A stretch of 64,000 nucleotides of DNA, from positions 19,968,501-20,032,500 of the forward strand of contig NC_073342.2 of assembly GCF_027580225.2 (NCBI RefSeq). Reading direction: 5' to 3'. The stretch comes from Misgurnus anguillicaudatus (Eukaryota; Chordata; Actinopteri; Cypriniformes; Cobitidae). This document shows, piece by piece, positions 13,701-27,212 of this stretch. The notes beneath the pieces were generated by a model, which worked only from the letters and a program-made list of their open reading frames with translations, was not told the origin of the DNA and ran no database searches. Each line of letters begins with the position of its first letter. The stretch's first letter is position 1. The position numbers and the translations under genes were made by a program.

Positions 13701-16255
13701 AAAGCACCACATGTCGGAGTTATTCATGATTGAATAACTTAAAAAATTAATTATGCATTTAATGCATTATAATTTTATTTTATTTTTATTTTATTTAATA
13801 AAAATTTCGCTGAAAGTGAGAAAGCACCACATGTCAGAGTTATTCATGATTGAATAACTTAAAAAATTAATTATGCATTTATTGCATTATAATTTTATTT
13901 TATTTTATTTTTTATTCAATTTAAATTTCGCTGAAAGTGAGAAAGCACCACATGTCGGAGTTATTCATGATTGAATAACTTAAAAAATTAATTATGCATT
14001 TAATGCATTATAATTTTATTTTATTTTTATTTTATTTAATTAAAATTTCGCCGAAAGTGCGAAAGCACCACATGTCAGAGTGCTGCCCACTACACCATCG
14101 GCTCCAACACAGTAATATTTAAGTTACTTTTTTAAAAAAGTAATGCGAGTTACTTTTGGTTTTAATTAATTAGATTAATAAAAATAATGTACTGAATTAA
14201 ACCAAAACTTAGTCACGTAGAATTACGCACTTTATGTGTGCGTGCATGAGCAGGAACAGTTTAAGTCAAAAACGGAGATGGCAGGCCAGAGCTTGACATT
14301 TTTTCTGATGGAAATATGCAATTTCTAAATGCCAAATAAGAAAAAGTAATGTGAAAATAACCTAAAAGTAATGCAAGTATTATTTTCCATCAAAAGTAAC
14401 TAAGTAACGCAGTTAGTTAATTTTTTGGGGAGTAACTTAATATTGTAATGCATTACTTTTAAAAGTAACTTTCCCCAACACTGGTCCTATGTACAAAATG
14501 TAAAAAAAAAATTGTGGGAATAAGTAAATGCATCCTAATCTCACAAGAATTCGTACGTATTTTAGCCGAGATGGCTAATTTGTATGCATTTGTACGAAGT
14601 GAGTTATACAAAAACATACAATTATCATGAAAAAAACAATAACGAAACCCCACCCCGTAACCTCAGCCCTAACCCCAACGTCACTGAGCAAATCATACAA
14701 AAATGTACGAATGTGGTCGTACGAATAAATACGAATTAGCCACCTCGTAAAATACGTACGAATTACCTTGAGATAGCGTTAGTAAATGACAACATTTTTA
14801 AGTGAGCTATTACTTTAACCTCCTATGACCCGAGCTTTGGTTTGGCTTGCATTTTAGATTCCTTCCAGCTGTTTGGGATTAGGAAGAAGCAATAAATATA
14901 ATAACCAAATATTTTTTATTGAACATGAAGCAATGTAATTGTCCACGTTTGTGTACCAAGAGTGTAGCAACCATTTTATCAGACCCGGCTTTTCGAAATT
15001 CCTAAGTCATAGCAAATGTCTGATAGCATCTAGATGATAATATCAGTGCCAAATGGGGATTACTTGCAGTGTTGTTATATATTGGAAGTAATGCAACCAT
15101 CAGTAAATCCTGTGAATTATCAGTGACATGCGGTATTTATATATTTTTATTTTTCTCTGTTATGTATATCAGGTGGACTTGCTCAGACCAAAGCGCATCT
15201 CAGGAATCGTCACACAAGGAGCCAAAGACTTTGGAAATGTGCAGTTTATTTCAGCATTTAAAGTCGCGTACAGTGATGATGGCAAATACTGGACCAACAT
15301 CAAAGACGACAAGACGAAAACAGATAAGGTTTGTTTCTAAAGATTTTTAAAACCCTGTGTACATTGTAGGTATAGGTCGCACATGCACATACAGGAGAAT
15401 GTAGTATGTCCTAGGGCTGTCACAATAATTAAATAATCGTCTCATCGTGATTATTTGACCTTATCGCGATAATTTCAGATCACCCCAATGATTGCACATC
15501 TCTCTAAAAAACACAAGGGGGCGCTTGAGCGCCTGTATAAACGAGACAGTATCAGATGATATTCCTTAACTGACACTGTAATGCGATACAACTATTATCA
15601 TTAAATAATTACTTTTAAATATGTGTTATGTGTATTAATATTCACTGCTAGATAAACCTTACAAAAGATTTAATTTAAATCACAACAATGTGTGAAAATT
15701 ATTTCATGAACAAACAAAATGTATGAGAATTAAATGTCAAAGCAATAAAACAGACAATCATCATAATTCATTAGGCAATTAACTGTCAGCCAAATTTTAT
15801 AATCGTGACAGCCCTAGTATGTCCAGGAGGTATTGCAATTGGTCAAAATGTGCATGCGCCGAACGTCTGCATACATATATGAGTCAAATAAATGATGCTT
15901 TGCAAGGCTGTGAGTTCAACATTAATTCACTTGTAGATTTTGCACTGGACTTTCATAGTTTAATAATTATATAATAGTTACTTTAATGCACCCAGTTTAA
16001 TGGACTGTCGTTGGATAAAAGCATGAATGTCAGCCCCCATATACTTTCTGCTAAGCGAACATCAATCCAGCTATCTGTCATGTTCTTCTGTTTCATCTGC
16101 ATCACCTTTAGATTTTCCCTGGCAACAGTGACAACAACGTGCACAAAAAGAACGTGTTCGAACCGCCCTTCGTAGCGCGATTCGTCCGCATCCTGCCGTG
16201 GGCGTGGCATGAACGCATTACCCTACGAATGGAGCTGCTGGGCTGTGATGAGTAA
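10728..16255 (+). CDS. mfge8: Lactadherin / milk fat globule EGF factor 8-like, 5' exon missing
   Basis: Secreted bridging protein: EGF module plus two discoidin (F5/8-type C) domains that bind phosphatidylserine. Seven exons chain without a phase break: 10728-10841 (EGF, six Cys; CxDx4FxC hydroxylation motif), 10989-11170, 11258-11413 and 12371-12515 (C1), 13126-13310, 15173-15328 and 16112-16255 (C2, ending GCDE-stop). C1 and C2 share the same three-exon split (182/156/145 and 185/156/144 nt), as expected of a duplicated domain. Motifs include [18 protein letters not shown] and [26 protein letters not shown] lies at 16676-16681. The first exon begins in phase 1, so a signal-peptide exon lies upstream and was not found; it may be outside the window. 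The EGF module has NGD where mammals carry RGD in an EGF loop. EDIL3 is the nearest alternative, but it has three EGFs and the hapln3/acan neighbours favour mfge8. Which teleost duplicate (a or b) cannot be told. Confidence 0.88.
11452..12247. mobile_element. Long foldback element in mfge8 intron
   Basis: About 300-nt arms: the left arm starts AATCCAGATGATTTACTCAC and the right arm ends with its mirror (GTGAGTAAATTATCTGGATT). Blocks such as GATGTCTTTCTTTGTTCAATC and GGCATAAGGGTCTTATCTAG recur inverted on the other side. A short unpaired spacer sits near 11740-11950. Transcribed as part of the mfge8 pre-mRNA it would form a long hairpin. Confidence 0.75.
12549..12834. mobile_element. TIR MITE in mfge8 intron
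   Basis: Ends AAAGGGATAGGTCACCCAAA and its mirror TTTTTGGGTGAACTATCCCT, with TGTCATCATTTACTCAC / GTGAATAAATGATGACA just inside. The centre holds another small palindrome around GGCCCCATTGACTTCCATAG. This family is frequent in cyprinid introns; solo ends occur at 2046, 21480, 30532 and 41644. Confidence 0.75.
13405..14085. repeat. Tandem repeat, about 120-bp unit, six copies, in mfge8 intron
   Basis: The core GAAAGCACCACATGTC recurs at about 13441, 13561, 13699, 13819, 13941 and 14060. Each core is followed (except the last) by GGAGTTATTCATGATT-type sequence, a TTAATGCATTATAATTTTAT block and a T-rich stretch. Unit length varies from 118 to 138 bp through changes in the T-rich part. Probably a local satellite expanded within the intron. 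Confidence 0.9.
14111..14482. mobile_element. TIR element with AAAGTTACTTTT-type ends
   Basis: AGTTACTTTTTTAAAAAAGTAATGCGAGTTAC on the left is mirrored by GTAATGCATTACTTTTAAAAGTAACTTTCCCC on the right; only shorter blocks are quoted as exact. The left end is truncated relative to the right. Resembles the Angel-type MITEs described in zebrafish. Confidence 0.55.
14522..14790. mobile_element. TIR MITE (AATTCGTACG ends)
   Basis: Imperfect inverted repeats: left CTCACAAGAATTCGTACGTA, right TACGTACGAATTACCTTGAG. The interior is rich in TACGAA/TTCGTA palindromes. Confidence 0.65.
15412..15816. mobile_element. hAT-like MITE with 8-bp target duplication
   Basis: TIRs TAGGGCTGTCAC and GTGACAGCCCTA. 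Identical 8-bp flanks GTATGTCC at 15404-15411 and 15817-15824. It lies in the last intron of the mfge8-like gene. The ends resemble the 738-2030 element but the interior differs (AATAATCGTCTCATCGTGAT). Confidence 0.85.
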
Positions 16256-16681
16256 AACCCCTCCCACTTTCTCTCCCTTCTCGTTTTATACTTCCCTCCA
16301 TTCCTTCCTCTCTCATCCGTACCTGCACTGCCTCACTCTTAACAACAGAGGGCGCCAACACCACACATCTCTGTACAGCCGGTAGACCCATGTAAACATT
16401 GGCCCGAGCTCAAACCCACAGTATAAATTTTTGTTAAATATTTTGTATTGCTATGTTGTTTGTTTGACTGCAGTGTCGCTTGAAGATCAAATGTGTTTGT
16501 TTGTTTTTTAGTTTAAGCATTTAAGTGAAGAGTTACATTGAAAACAACATGTTTGGAAAGATCGATACTGTGCATACCAAATTCATTAGAAATTATTTAT
16601 TTCAGTTGTTGTGTTATAATTGATTGGTTATACATATATTGAAGTTGTTCATATCTCAATTGAGTTTAAATGACAAATAAA

Positions 16682-17064
16682 CATAGAATATATTGTTTTG
16701 ATGTGGTGTATACTAATTTGTATATTACTGTATATTGGTAATACTTGCCATTGTTTTCATCTTAAACTGTCTCTAACTAGACTGTTTTTTCCACCCATAT
16801 CAAACCTAAAGAGATTAAATGTGTCCGTCAATCATTTTTGTCATTTATTAAATTTGATGCCTCGGCCAGCACAGCCATGGATCTCAGGTGCAGTTGAATC
16901 GATCGCTGTGTGCTACTGAATTTTATTTTTTATTCCAGCATACTTTTGAAATAAACAAACATTTACAGTTCAAAAACATTGTACATTCAAAAGCCAAAGC
17001 GGTCTCATCTGTCCTGAGTATGTCGTTGCTGCGTTCCAATTCGCATATATATAATATATATATT
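16682..17064. other. Downstream of mfge8, nothing recognised
   Basis: AT-rich sequence after the mfge8 polyadenylation signal; only short frames. Confidence 0.5.
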
Positions 17065-17384
17065 AGTGCTGGGCAAAGATTAATTGCGAAAATAAAACAC
17101 ACACAATAAAAGTGATTTTTTTTGCATAATATATGTGTGTGTACTGTGTGTAATTATTACGTATATTTAACCATACACACATACATATATTAATATATTA
17201 ATTTCAGAATTTTGTTATTTATATATAATTTTTTAATTTATATATCATATAGAATATATAACAATTTAAATAAATAAATAAATTTATATATATATATATT
17301 ACACACAGTACACACTCATATATTTTGCCAAGAATCACTTTTATTTTGTATGCGATTAATCGCAATTAATCTTTGCCCAGCACT
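17065..17384. mobile_element. TIR element (AGTGCTGGGCAAAGATTA ends)
   Basis: Inverted ends AGTGCTGGGCAAAGATTAAT and ATTAATCTTTGCCCAGCACT; the interior contains ACACACA/TATATA tracts. A second copy (47237-47923) is interrupted by another insertion. Confidence 0.75.
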
Positions 17385-18726
17385 TGACAACATTGTAATA
17401 GTTAACAACCACACACATCAAAATACAACTCAGCTTTATTAATTCATTATTTTTATGTAATGTTTAATTTAATAATTCAGTGTAGCATCACTAAACCCCT
17501 CACACAATGAATTGTGGGTAATATCAGCCATTATGAGTGTGCACGGATAAGAACTTCACATTTTTACCGAAAACAGTAGACTATTCGGGTACTTCAGGGA
17601 TATTGATTTAAGCATATTATATATTTGGGCATACTAATTTTAATTTTGAATACAAGTACAGATAGTATGTGAATTGGGACGCAGGGATAGAGAATGTGTA
17701 TTAGGCTACCTTACTGAGGTGGGGCCACTTTTTGCAATATCAGCTTTGACATATCCTGTCACGGGATCGGTCACGCCGTGTGCAGTATTGAAGCTCTTGT
17801 ATAATAAGATGCGGGGTGAGGGTGCAGATCTAATTTGGAATAATTTCTACGGTGGCACTGAACCTTTGACATGACCGTCCAATCTACATAATGTTTTCGA
17901 AATGATGCCCAAACCCTCCCTTCCGAACTAATTCACCCCGAATAAATTTACAGTCTTGGGCTAGTGCAATATGTTATGAGTATTAATATAAATAAATAAT
18001 AATGCAGGTTTAAGAGAAAATATATGGGGAGTATTGAAAATATTTTTTTTAAGTAACAAACACTGTAAAAATTGAATACAATGGTTTTTATTGACTAGGC
18101 TGTCGTACCAATGTTAACATTTGATTTTTTTACAGCATGACACAAATCAGCTTTGTCAATTCTATTCAATGTATTATTTGTTTCTTTAATAATTCTTTAC
18201 CATTTAATGCTTCATACTGTAGTACCCTTGTGTCCATGCTGTTCAGGCCAAATCCCTAAATCTCTTGAAATATTTTCCTCATGTTCTTACAGTAATTGTA
18301 GAAAGAAATAAAGAATACAAGTAGATACTTATGGCCTTTGAAGCATACTGTTTGTTGTTATGAATGCTTCTTAGTGTGCCAAAATAAGTTTTTGCTATTT
18401 TCCTCACGCTCTTTAAAAGTTAAAGGTTCTTCACAATGATGCCATAGGAGAACTATTTTTGGTTCTTCAAATGTTAAAGGTTCTTCACCATTCAGACAAA
18501 AATGGTTTTTCTATGGCATCATGAAGCATCATTATTTCTTAAATGAATCAATTTGGAAAAAAGTCAGCCAACCCTAATGTATTTGAACAAATCAATAAAA
18601 ATCTCTAATCCTGTAGTACTTTTGCCTAATATGCCTTTATTACAGTTTTTTTTTTTAGTGATGATTGACTGAATCCTATAGACAAACTCTATAGAGATGC
18701 ATAGCAGGAAAGCAGAGGAGAATTAA
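17385..18726. other. Intergenic, no gene supported
   Basis: No domain-like frame. Around 18415-18540 a small palindromic repeat (GGTTCTTCA... / ...TGGCATCAT) suggests a further degraded TIR element. Confidence 0.45.
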
Positions 18727-19514
18727 AGGGTCATTCCACTTTTTTTGAAAATATGCTCATTTTCCAGCTCCCCTAGAGTTAAGCATTTGATTTTTACTGT
18801 TTTGGAATCCATTTAGATGATCTCCGGGTCTGGCGGTACCACTTTTAGCATAGCTTAGCATAATCCATTGAATCTGATTAGACCATTAGCATCACGCTCA
18901 AAAATAACCAAAGAGTTTGGATATTTTTCTCATTTAAAACTTGACTCTTCTGTAGTAACATCGTGTACTAAGATCGACGGAAAATTAAAAGTTGTGATTT
19001 TCTTGGCAGATATGGCTAGGAACTATACTCTTATTCTGGCGTAATAATCAAGGACTTTGCTGCCGTAACATGGCTGCAGGAGGCGCAATGATATTACGCA
19101 GCAGCCGAAAATAGTTCCCTTAGTATCTTTCAATAGCAGGGGACTATTTCTATGTATTATCATTGCGCATGTTACTGCAGCAAAGTCCTTGAATATTACG
19201 CCAGAATGAGAGGATAGTTCCTAATCATATCGGCCTAGAAAATCGCAACTTTTTATTTTGCATCAGTCTTAGTACATGATGTAACTACAGAAGAGTCAAG
19301 TTTTAAATAGGAAAAAATATCGAAACTCTTTGGTTATTTTTGAGCACGATGCTAATGGTCTAATCAGATTGTATGGATTGTGCTAAGCTATGCTAAAAAT
19401 GGTACCGCCAGACCCCCTGATCAGCTAAATGGATTCCAAAACGGTAAAAATCAAATGTTTAACTCTAGGGGAGCTGGAAAATGAGCATATTTTTAAAAAG
19501 AGTGGAATGTCCCT
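18727..19514. mobile_element. Foldback TTAA element, family A copy 2
   Basis: TTAA flanks at 18723-18726 and 19515-19518; ends AGGGTCATTCCACTTTTTTT / AAAAAGAGTGGAATGTCCCT. The two arms (each with CTCCGGGTCTGGCGGTACC-like and TTGACTCTTCTGTAGT blocks) are long inverted repeats. Confidence 0.8.
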
Positions 19515-20190
19515 TTAAGTGTCAGTCCAAAGAATGGCAGGAAAACAGCAGCACCCAATGTGCCATACCAGGAAGGATTCCTTTCTGGAAAAACAAGGCT
19601 ATTTTGAATGTTTGTGGCAAATTTTTTTGTCACGAGCAAACATTCTTTACTTTCTAATAACATCTCCACAAAGGAAATCGCGCCTCATTCACCTCGTTGT
19701 TTGACAAGTTTATGAGGGGCTATAAATTATGTTGAAATTTTGTAAGTGGATGTCCAAATCAACTAGAGTTCAACTTGGAAGTTGTTTGAAAGAAACCGTA
19801 AAAATAACTGCATCAGAAACCCACAAAAACTGTGTAGCTGAATTCCATTCATTCAAATGTGGTCATTCAAAAGCATTTAGATTATTACTGAAATTCTGCT
19901 CAGTTGCAGTAAACGGGGATCGCAGTCTTAAAGAAGCCAAAATTATACAACTAACAGTTTTACGATCAGAACAGCTTCACTATATAAAAAAATAATCAAG
20001 TTAGATTTATAAGACATTTTAACTTTAATTTAACTGTAACTTATAAAATAAAGTGAATTAACTTAATTATTTTACATTTATTTTATAAGTTGAAATGAGT
20101 TGTAAATCTAAGTTGTTTATACTTAAAAATGTATGCAATTTTTTTTTACCAGTGTTGCTTATGAAAATTGACTTTATTATAGTAACAATA

Positions 20191-21357
20191 CACTCACCTA
20201 AAGGATTATTATGAACACCATACTAATACTGTGTTTGACCCCCTTTCGCCTGCAGAACTGCCTTAATTCTACGTGGCATTAATTCAACAAGTTGCTGAAA
20301 GCATTTTTTAGAAATGTTGTCTCATATTCATAGGATAGCATCTTGCAGTTGATGGAGATTTGTGGGATGTACATCCAGGGCATGAAGCTCCCGTTCCACC
20401 ACATCCCAAAGATGCTCTATTGGGTTGAGATCTGGTGACTGTGGGGGCCATTTTAGTACAGTGAACTCGAACATGTACAAGAAATCAATTTGAAATGATT
20501 CTAGCTTTGTGACATGGTGACATTATCCTGCTGGCAGTAGCCATCAGAGGATGGTAAATGGTGGTAATAAAGGGATGGACATGGTCAGAAACAATGCTCA
20601 GGTAGACCGTGGCATTTAAACGATTAAAGTGTGCCAAGAAAACATCCCCCACACCATTACACCACCACCAGCAGCCTGCACAGTGGTAACAAGGCATGAT
20701 GGATCCATGTTCTCATTCTGTTTACACCAAATTCTGACTCTACCATCTGAACGTCTCGAGACTCATCAGACCAGGCAACATTTTTCAAGTCTTCAACTGT
20801 CCAATTTTGGTGAGCTTGTGCAAATTGTAGCCTCTTTTTCCTATTTGTAGTGGAGATGAGTGGTACCCGGTGGGGTCTTCTGCTGTTGTAGCCCATCCAC
20901 CTCAAGGTTGTGCGTGTTGTGGCTTCACAAATGCTTTGCTGCATACCTCGGTTGTAACGAGTGGTTATTATAGTCAAAGTTGCTCTTCTATCACCTTGAA
21001 TCAGTCGGCCCATTCTCCTCTGTCCTCTAGCATCAACAAGGCATTTTCGCCCACAGGACTGCCGCATACTGGATGTTTTTCATACCATTCTTTGTAAACC
21101 CTAAAAATGGTTGTGAGTGAAAATCCCAGTAACTGAGCAGATTGTGAAATATTCAGACCGGCCTGTCACCAACAACAATGCCACGCTTAAATTTGATTAA
21201 ATTACCTTTCGTTCCATTCTGACAATCAGTTTGGAGTTCAGGAGATTGTCTTGACCAGGACCACACCCCTAAATGCATTGAAGCAACTGTCATGTGACTG
21301 GTTGATTAGATAATTGCATTATTGAACAGGTGTTCCTAATAATCCTTTAGGTTAGTG
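20191..21357 (-). mobile_element. Tc1/mariner element, degenerate
   Basis: Inverted ends CACTCACCTAAAGGATTATT and (reverse complement) CACTAACCTAAAGGATTATT, with TA at 20189-20190 and 21358-21359 as the target duplication. The minus-strand frame at 20657-21067 encodes transposase residues of a Tc1-type enzyme: an RR(R)MGRLI-like DNA-binding segment, TTRTTLRWMGYNSRRP, KRLQFAQAHQNW and then VAWSDES, which carries the second catalytic Asp of the DDE motif. The remaining parts of transposase are readable only in other frames, so indels have broken it. Not mobile by itself. Confidence 0.88.
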
Positions 21358-21479
21358 TATATTATATTATATTATACAATGACTTTATTATAATAAATGT
21401 GTAGTAGCTTTGTTTATTATTTGGTAAATTGTTAATAAATTTCTTCTGATATTTTTATAAATACTGGCACACAGTTTAC

Positions 21480-21662
21480 GATACCCATTCACTTCCATAG
21501 TAGAAAAAGCAAATACTATGGAAGTCAATGGGTACCATCAACTGTGTGCTTACTACCTTTATCAAAACATCTTCTTTTGTGTTAATCAGAAGAAAGAAAC
21601 TCATACAAGTTTGAAACATCATGAGATTAAGTAAATAACGACATGATTTTCATTTTAAAGGG
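21480..21662. mobile_element. Truncated TIR element (half of the 12549 family)
   Basis: Contains the CCATAGTA...TACTATGG central palindrome and one terminal arm ending ATGATTTTCATTTTAAAGGG; the opposite arm is missing. Confidence 0.5.
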
Positions 21663-21820
21663 ACACAAAGCTATAATTTAGCTTTGGAGATCTTGAAATA
21701 GTTAAACCAAGAAGTCCTATAGACTACACTTTAAAAGGAACATAAGATGTCACTTTGGTGGTACCTTTTTAAAAAGTACGCCCTTGGCACCTAAAAAGTT
21801 CAGATTTTACCTCAAAGGTG

Positions 21821-21825
<5 letters not shown>

Positions 21826-21867
<42 letters not shown>
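21826..21867. repeat. (AT)n microsatellite
   Basis: About 20 AT units after ACATACAT. Confidence 0.9.
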
Positions 21868-21869
<2 letters not shown>

Positions 21870-22874
21870 AAATGGGTACTGGACCGTCCCAGCTTTTCTA
21901 CTATTTTTACTTTGATAGTTTTATTATCTGTGTAAAGCTTAAAATCTGTGAAATTACACATTTTGTAAAAAGGTGACCATTTAAATGTCTTGGTCCTTTC
22001 TGATGTTGCAGTAACAGACAAGGGCTTGGAAGAAAATCCCAAATATTTACATCCAGCTATTCATTTGAAGCGAACAATTAGAGTACAATGTTCTCCCTGC
22101 CCAACGGTAGCTGCCAAAATTGTGCTTCTGTGAAGCTTTCGGCTATTCACAGGGTTTTGGTGTTCCTTGCCTTAGGCCAAGGCTTTCATCTTGGTTGTGA
22201 GGACTAATTGGCAAGAATCTTCAAATGCATCACTAATGGTCCTGAGCATCTGCGAGAGAGGTGATATGAATCTCTGTGTTTCGTGCACTGTTTTGGAAGG
22301 ATTTAAACAGGGACAGCCAAGAGGTGGTGCAGTGTGCTATGACTTGGGGTCACACTACTGAGTGATGCTGTTTGTGCGACATCCTGGTGCCCCCAAAGGC
22401 CGTCAAACAGTCCTTTCCTCTTTTAGGCTTGTGAATAATTCCTCACATCAGCTGCAGTGTGTGGTGAGTACCAATAATGATAAAAAACACGTTTTTTAAA
22501 AAAAGAAAAGGTCAGAATTTGGAGGAAAAGATAAAAGACATTTGAATCCCTGGTGGCTGTGAGTTAGAGGAAATTTTCACATCTGCAAGGCTATGTATAC
22601 ATTTCACTAATATTTACTTTGGAAAATTAGTACACTTTGGGGGCTTCGCCGAGAAGAAGGGGAATTTCAGTCACTGACTTTCCCATGACTGGTGATCTTT
22701 TTCGAGATAACGGGAAAGGTCGATGAGCATATTTCTGGTGTACAATTTCATATGCATTGGCAATTTCTCCTGTTTTGTCATCACAAGGAATGCCTGATGA
22801 AAACGTCTCTGAGGCGGCAGCAAGATAAAAATGACAAAATAATGCATGTGATAATTCCAAAGTGTACTTTTTAT
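21868..22874. other. Intergenic, no gene supported
   Basis: No recognised exon or repeat; unique-looking sequence between the microsatellite and a SINE, upstream of hapln3. Distal regulatory sequence is possible but nothing specific is visible. Confidence 0.4.
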
Positions 22875-23010
22875 ACATTATGCATTGCATTTGGCAAATG
22901 CTTTTATCCAAAGCGGCTTATAGTACATTCAAGTTATATGGTTTTTTTCAGTATGTATTTTCCCTGGGAATCAGATCCAAAACTTTTCATTTTTCTAATG
23001 CAATTTCAAC
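22875..23010 (-). mobile_element. tRNA-derived SINE (minus strand)
   Basis: Plus strand reads GCATTTGGCAAATGCTTTTA followed by a CCCTGGGAATCAGATCC block, the mirror image of the SINE at 49672-49818 (tail CCAAATGCATAAATG, B box GGGTTCGATTCCCAGGGAA). Substitutions mark it as old. Confidence 0.6.
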
Positions 23011-23329
23011 TGAACAGGAACAATGAATTTAAAAAAAAAAAAGTTATAAGTGTGGCTTTAAACAGATTTTAGGATTAAAAGAACAAAGCTTAGTGCATTT
23101 GGGAATTTCAAACAAACAGGTAGCTATGTGGCAATCTGTTATTACCACCTATGTTATTACACCCCCCTCCAAAAAAAAACAAACATCTAAAGAAATAAAG
23201 AATTGTTGTTTTGTGATAAAACCAGCAAGTAACAAGAGACTGTGGGTAGAATACACCTTACACAAGCTCCAGTTTCAGTTTAGGGAAATTATCAACACCT
23301 TATGTTGTAAAATTATACTCTGATGATGG

Positions 23330-23434
23330 ACGGGAGCCCTCGCCTGCTTTGTAGACCCCGCAATTATTATTGTTCACGAGCTGGACGACTTCAAAGGAGA
23401 TGCCTGAGTGACGTCACCTCAGAGTTCCACAATA

Positions 23435-23509
<75 letters not shown>

Positions 23510-23583
23510 AACCTAATACTTCGTCTCGGACGATGAACAGAGTAGTTATAGCAAAAGGAGTCTAAGGAGACTATTTTGTGTTG
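23330..23583 (+). promoter_or_regulatory. Probable hapln3 promoter and untranslated exon 1
   Basis: A relatively GC-rich island with a perfect cAMP-response-element palindrome TGACGTCA (23409-23416), then a pure GA tract (23442-23507), then a short segment ending in a strong splice donor TTG|GTAAGT at 23583/23584. The next acceptor upstream of the hapln3 start codon is TGCTTCAAG at about 24022. The transcription start is inferred, not shown. Confidence 0.5.
23442..23507. repeat. (GA)n microsatellite at hapln3 promoter
   Basis: Uninterrupted GA dinucleotides, about 33 units, lying between the CRE palindrome and the predicted first splice donor. Likely length-polymorphic and in or next to the 5' untranslated region. 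Confidence 0.95.
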
Positions 23584-24065
23584 GTAAGTTCAGAAAATTA
23601 CTTTTATAATTTCTAAATATTAAAATGTTAACTTTAGATGCACTTTATTCCTTAAAATAAAATCCTTATAATAAAATTACTACCAATGTTATGTTTTTTT
23701 TTTTGCTCAATTTACATTTCTAGATTTGAAGTCGTAATTTTGAATGAAAAAATACACGATTACTGTCGTAGCTAGTATACACTTTTTTTCTGTCATTTAA
23801 TGTATATCACACTATAGTCTTCTTTGTTCTTGCCTTTCGTTTTTGCAATCGTGTGCCTAAGTTTTATTTAGTAACTCGCAATGACAATTCCTGGATTGTC
23901 ATATAGAGAACAGAGGAATTTCTGAATAGAGAAATTATAGAAAGTAAATTATAAATACATAAACGATGAGATAATGTTTGCAATTTTTTCCTCACACATA
24001 TTGGACTGTCTTGTGCTTCAAGGACCCTGTTGGAAAGCTGTGGGATTCCGCGCGAGACCGTGAAT

Positions 24066-27212
<3,147 letters not shown>

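Noticed and set aside
20657..21067. Host protein-coding gene of 136 codons
   Set aside because: It is a transposase fragment inside a Tc1 element with matching inverted ends; other parts are frame-shifted.
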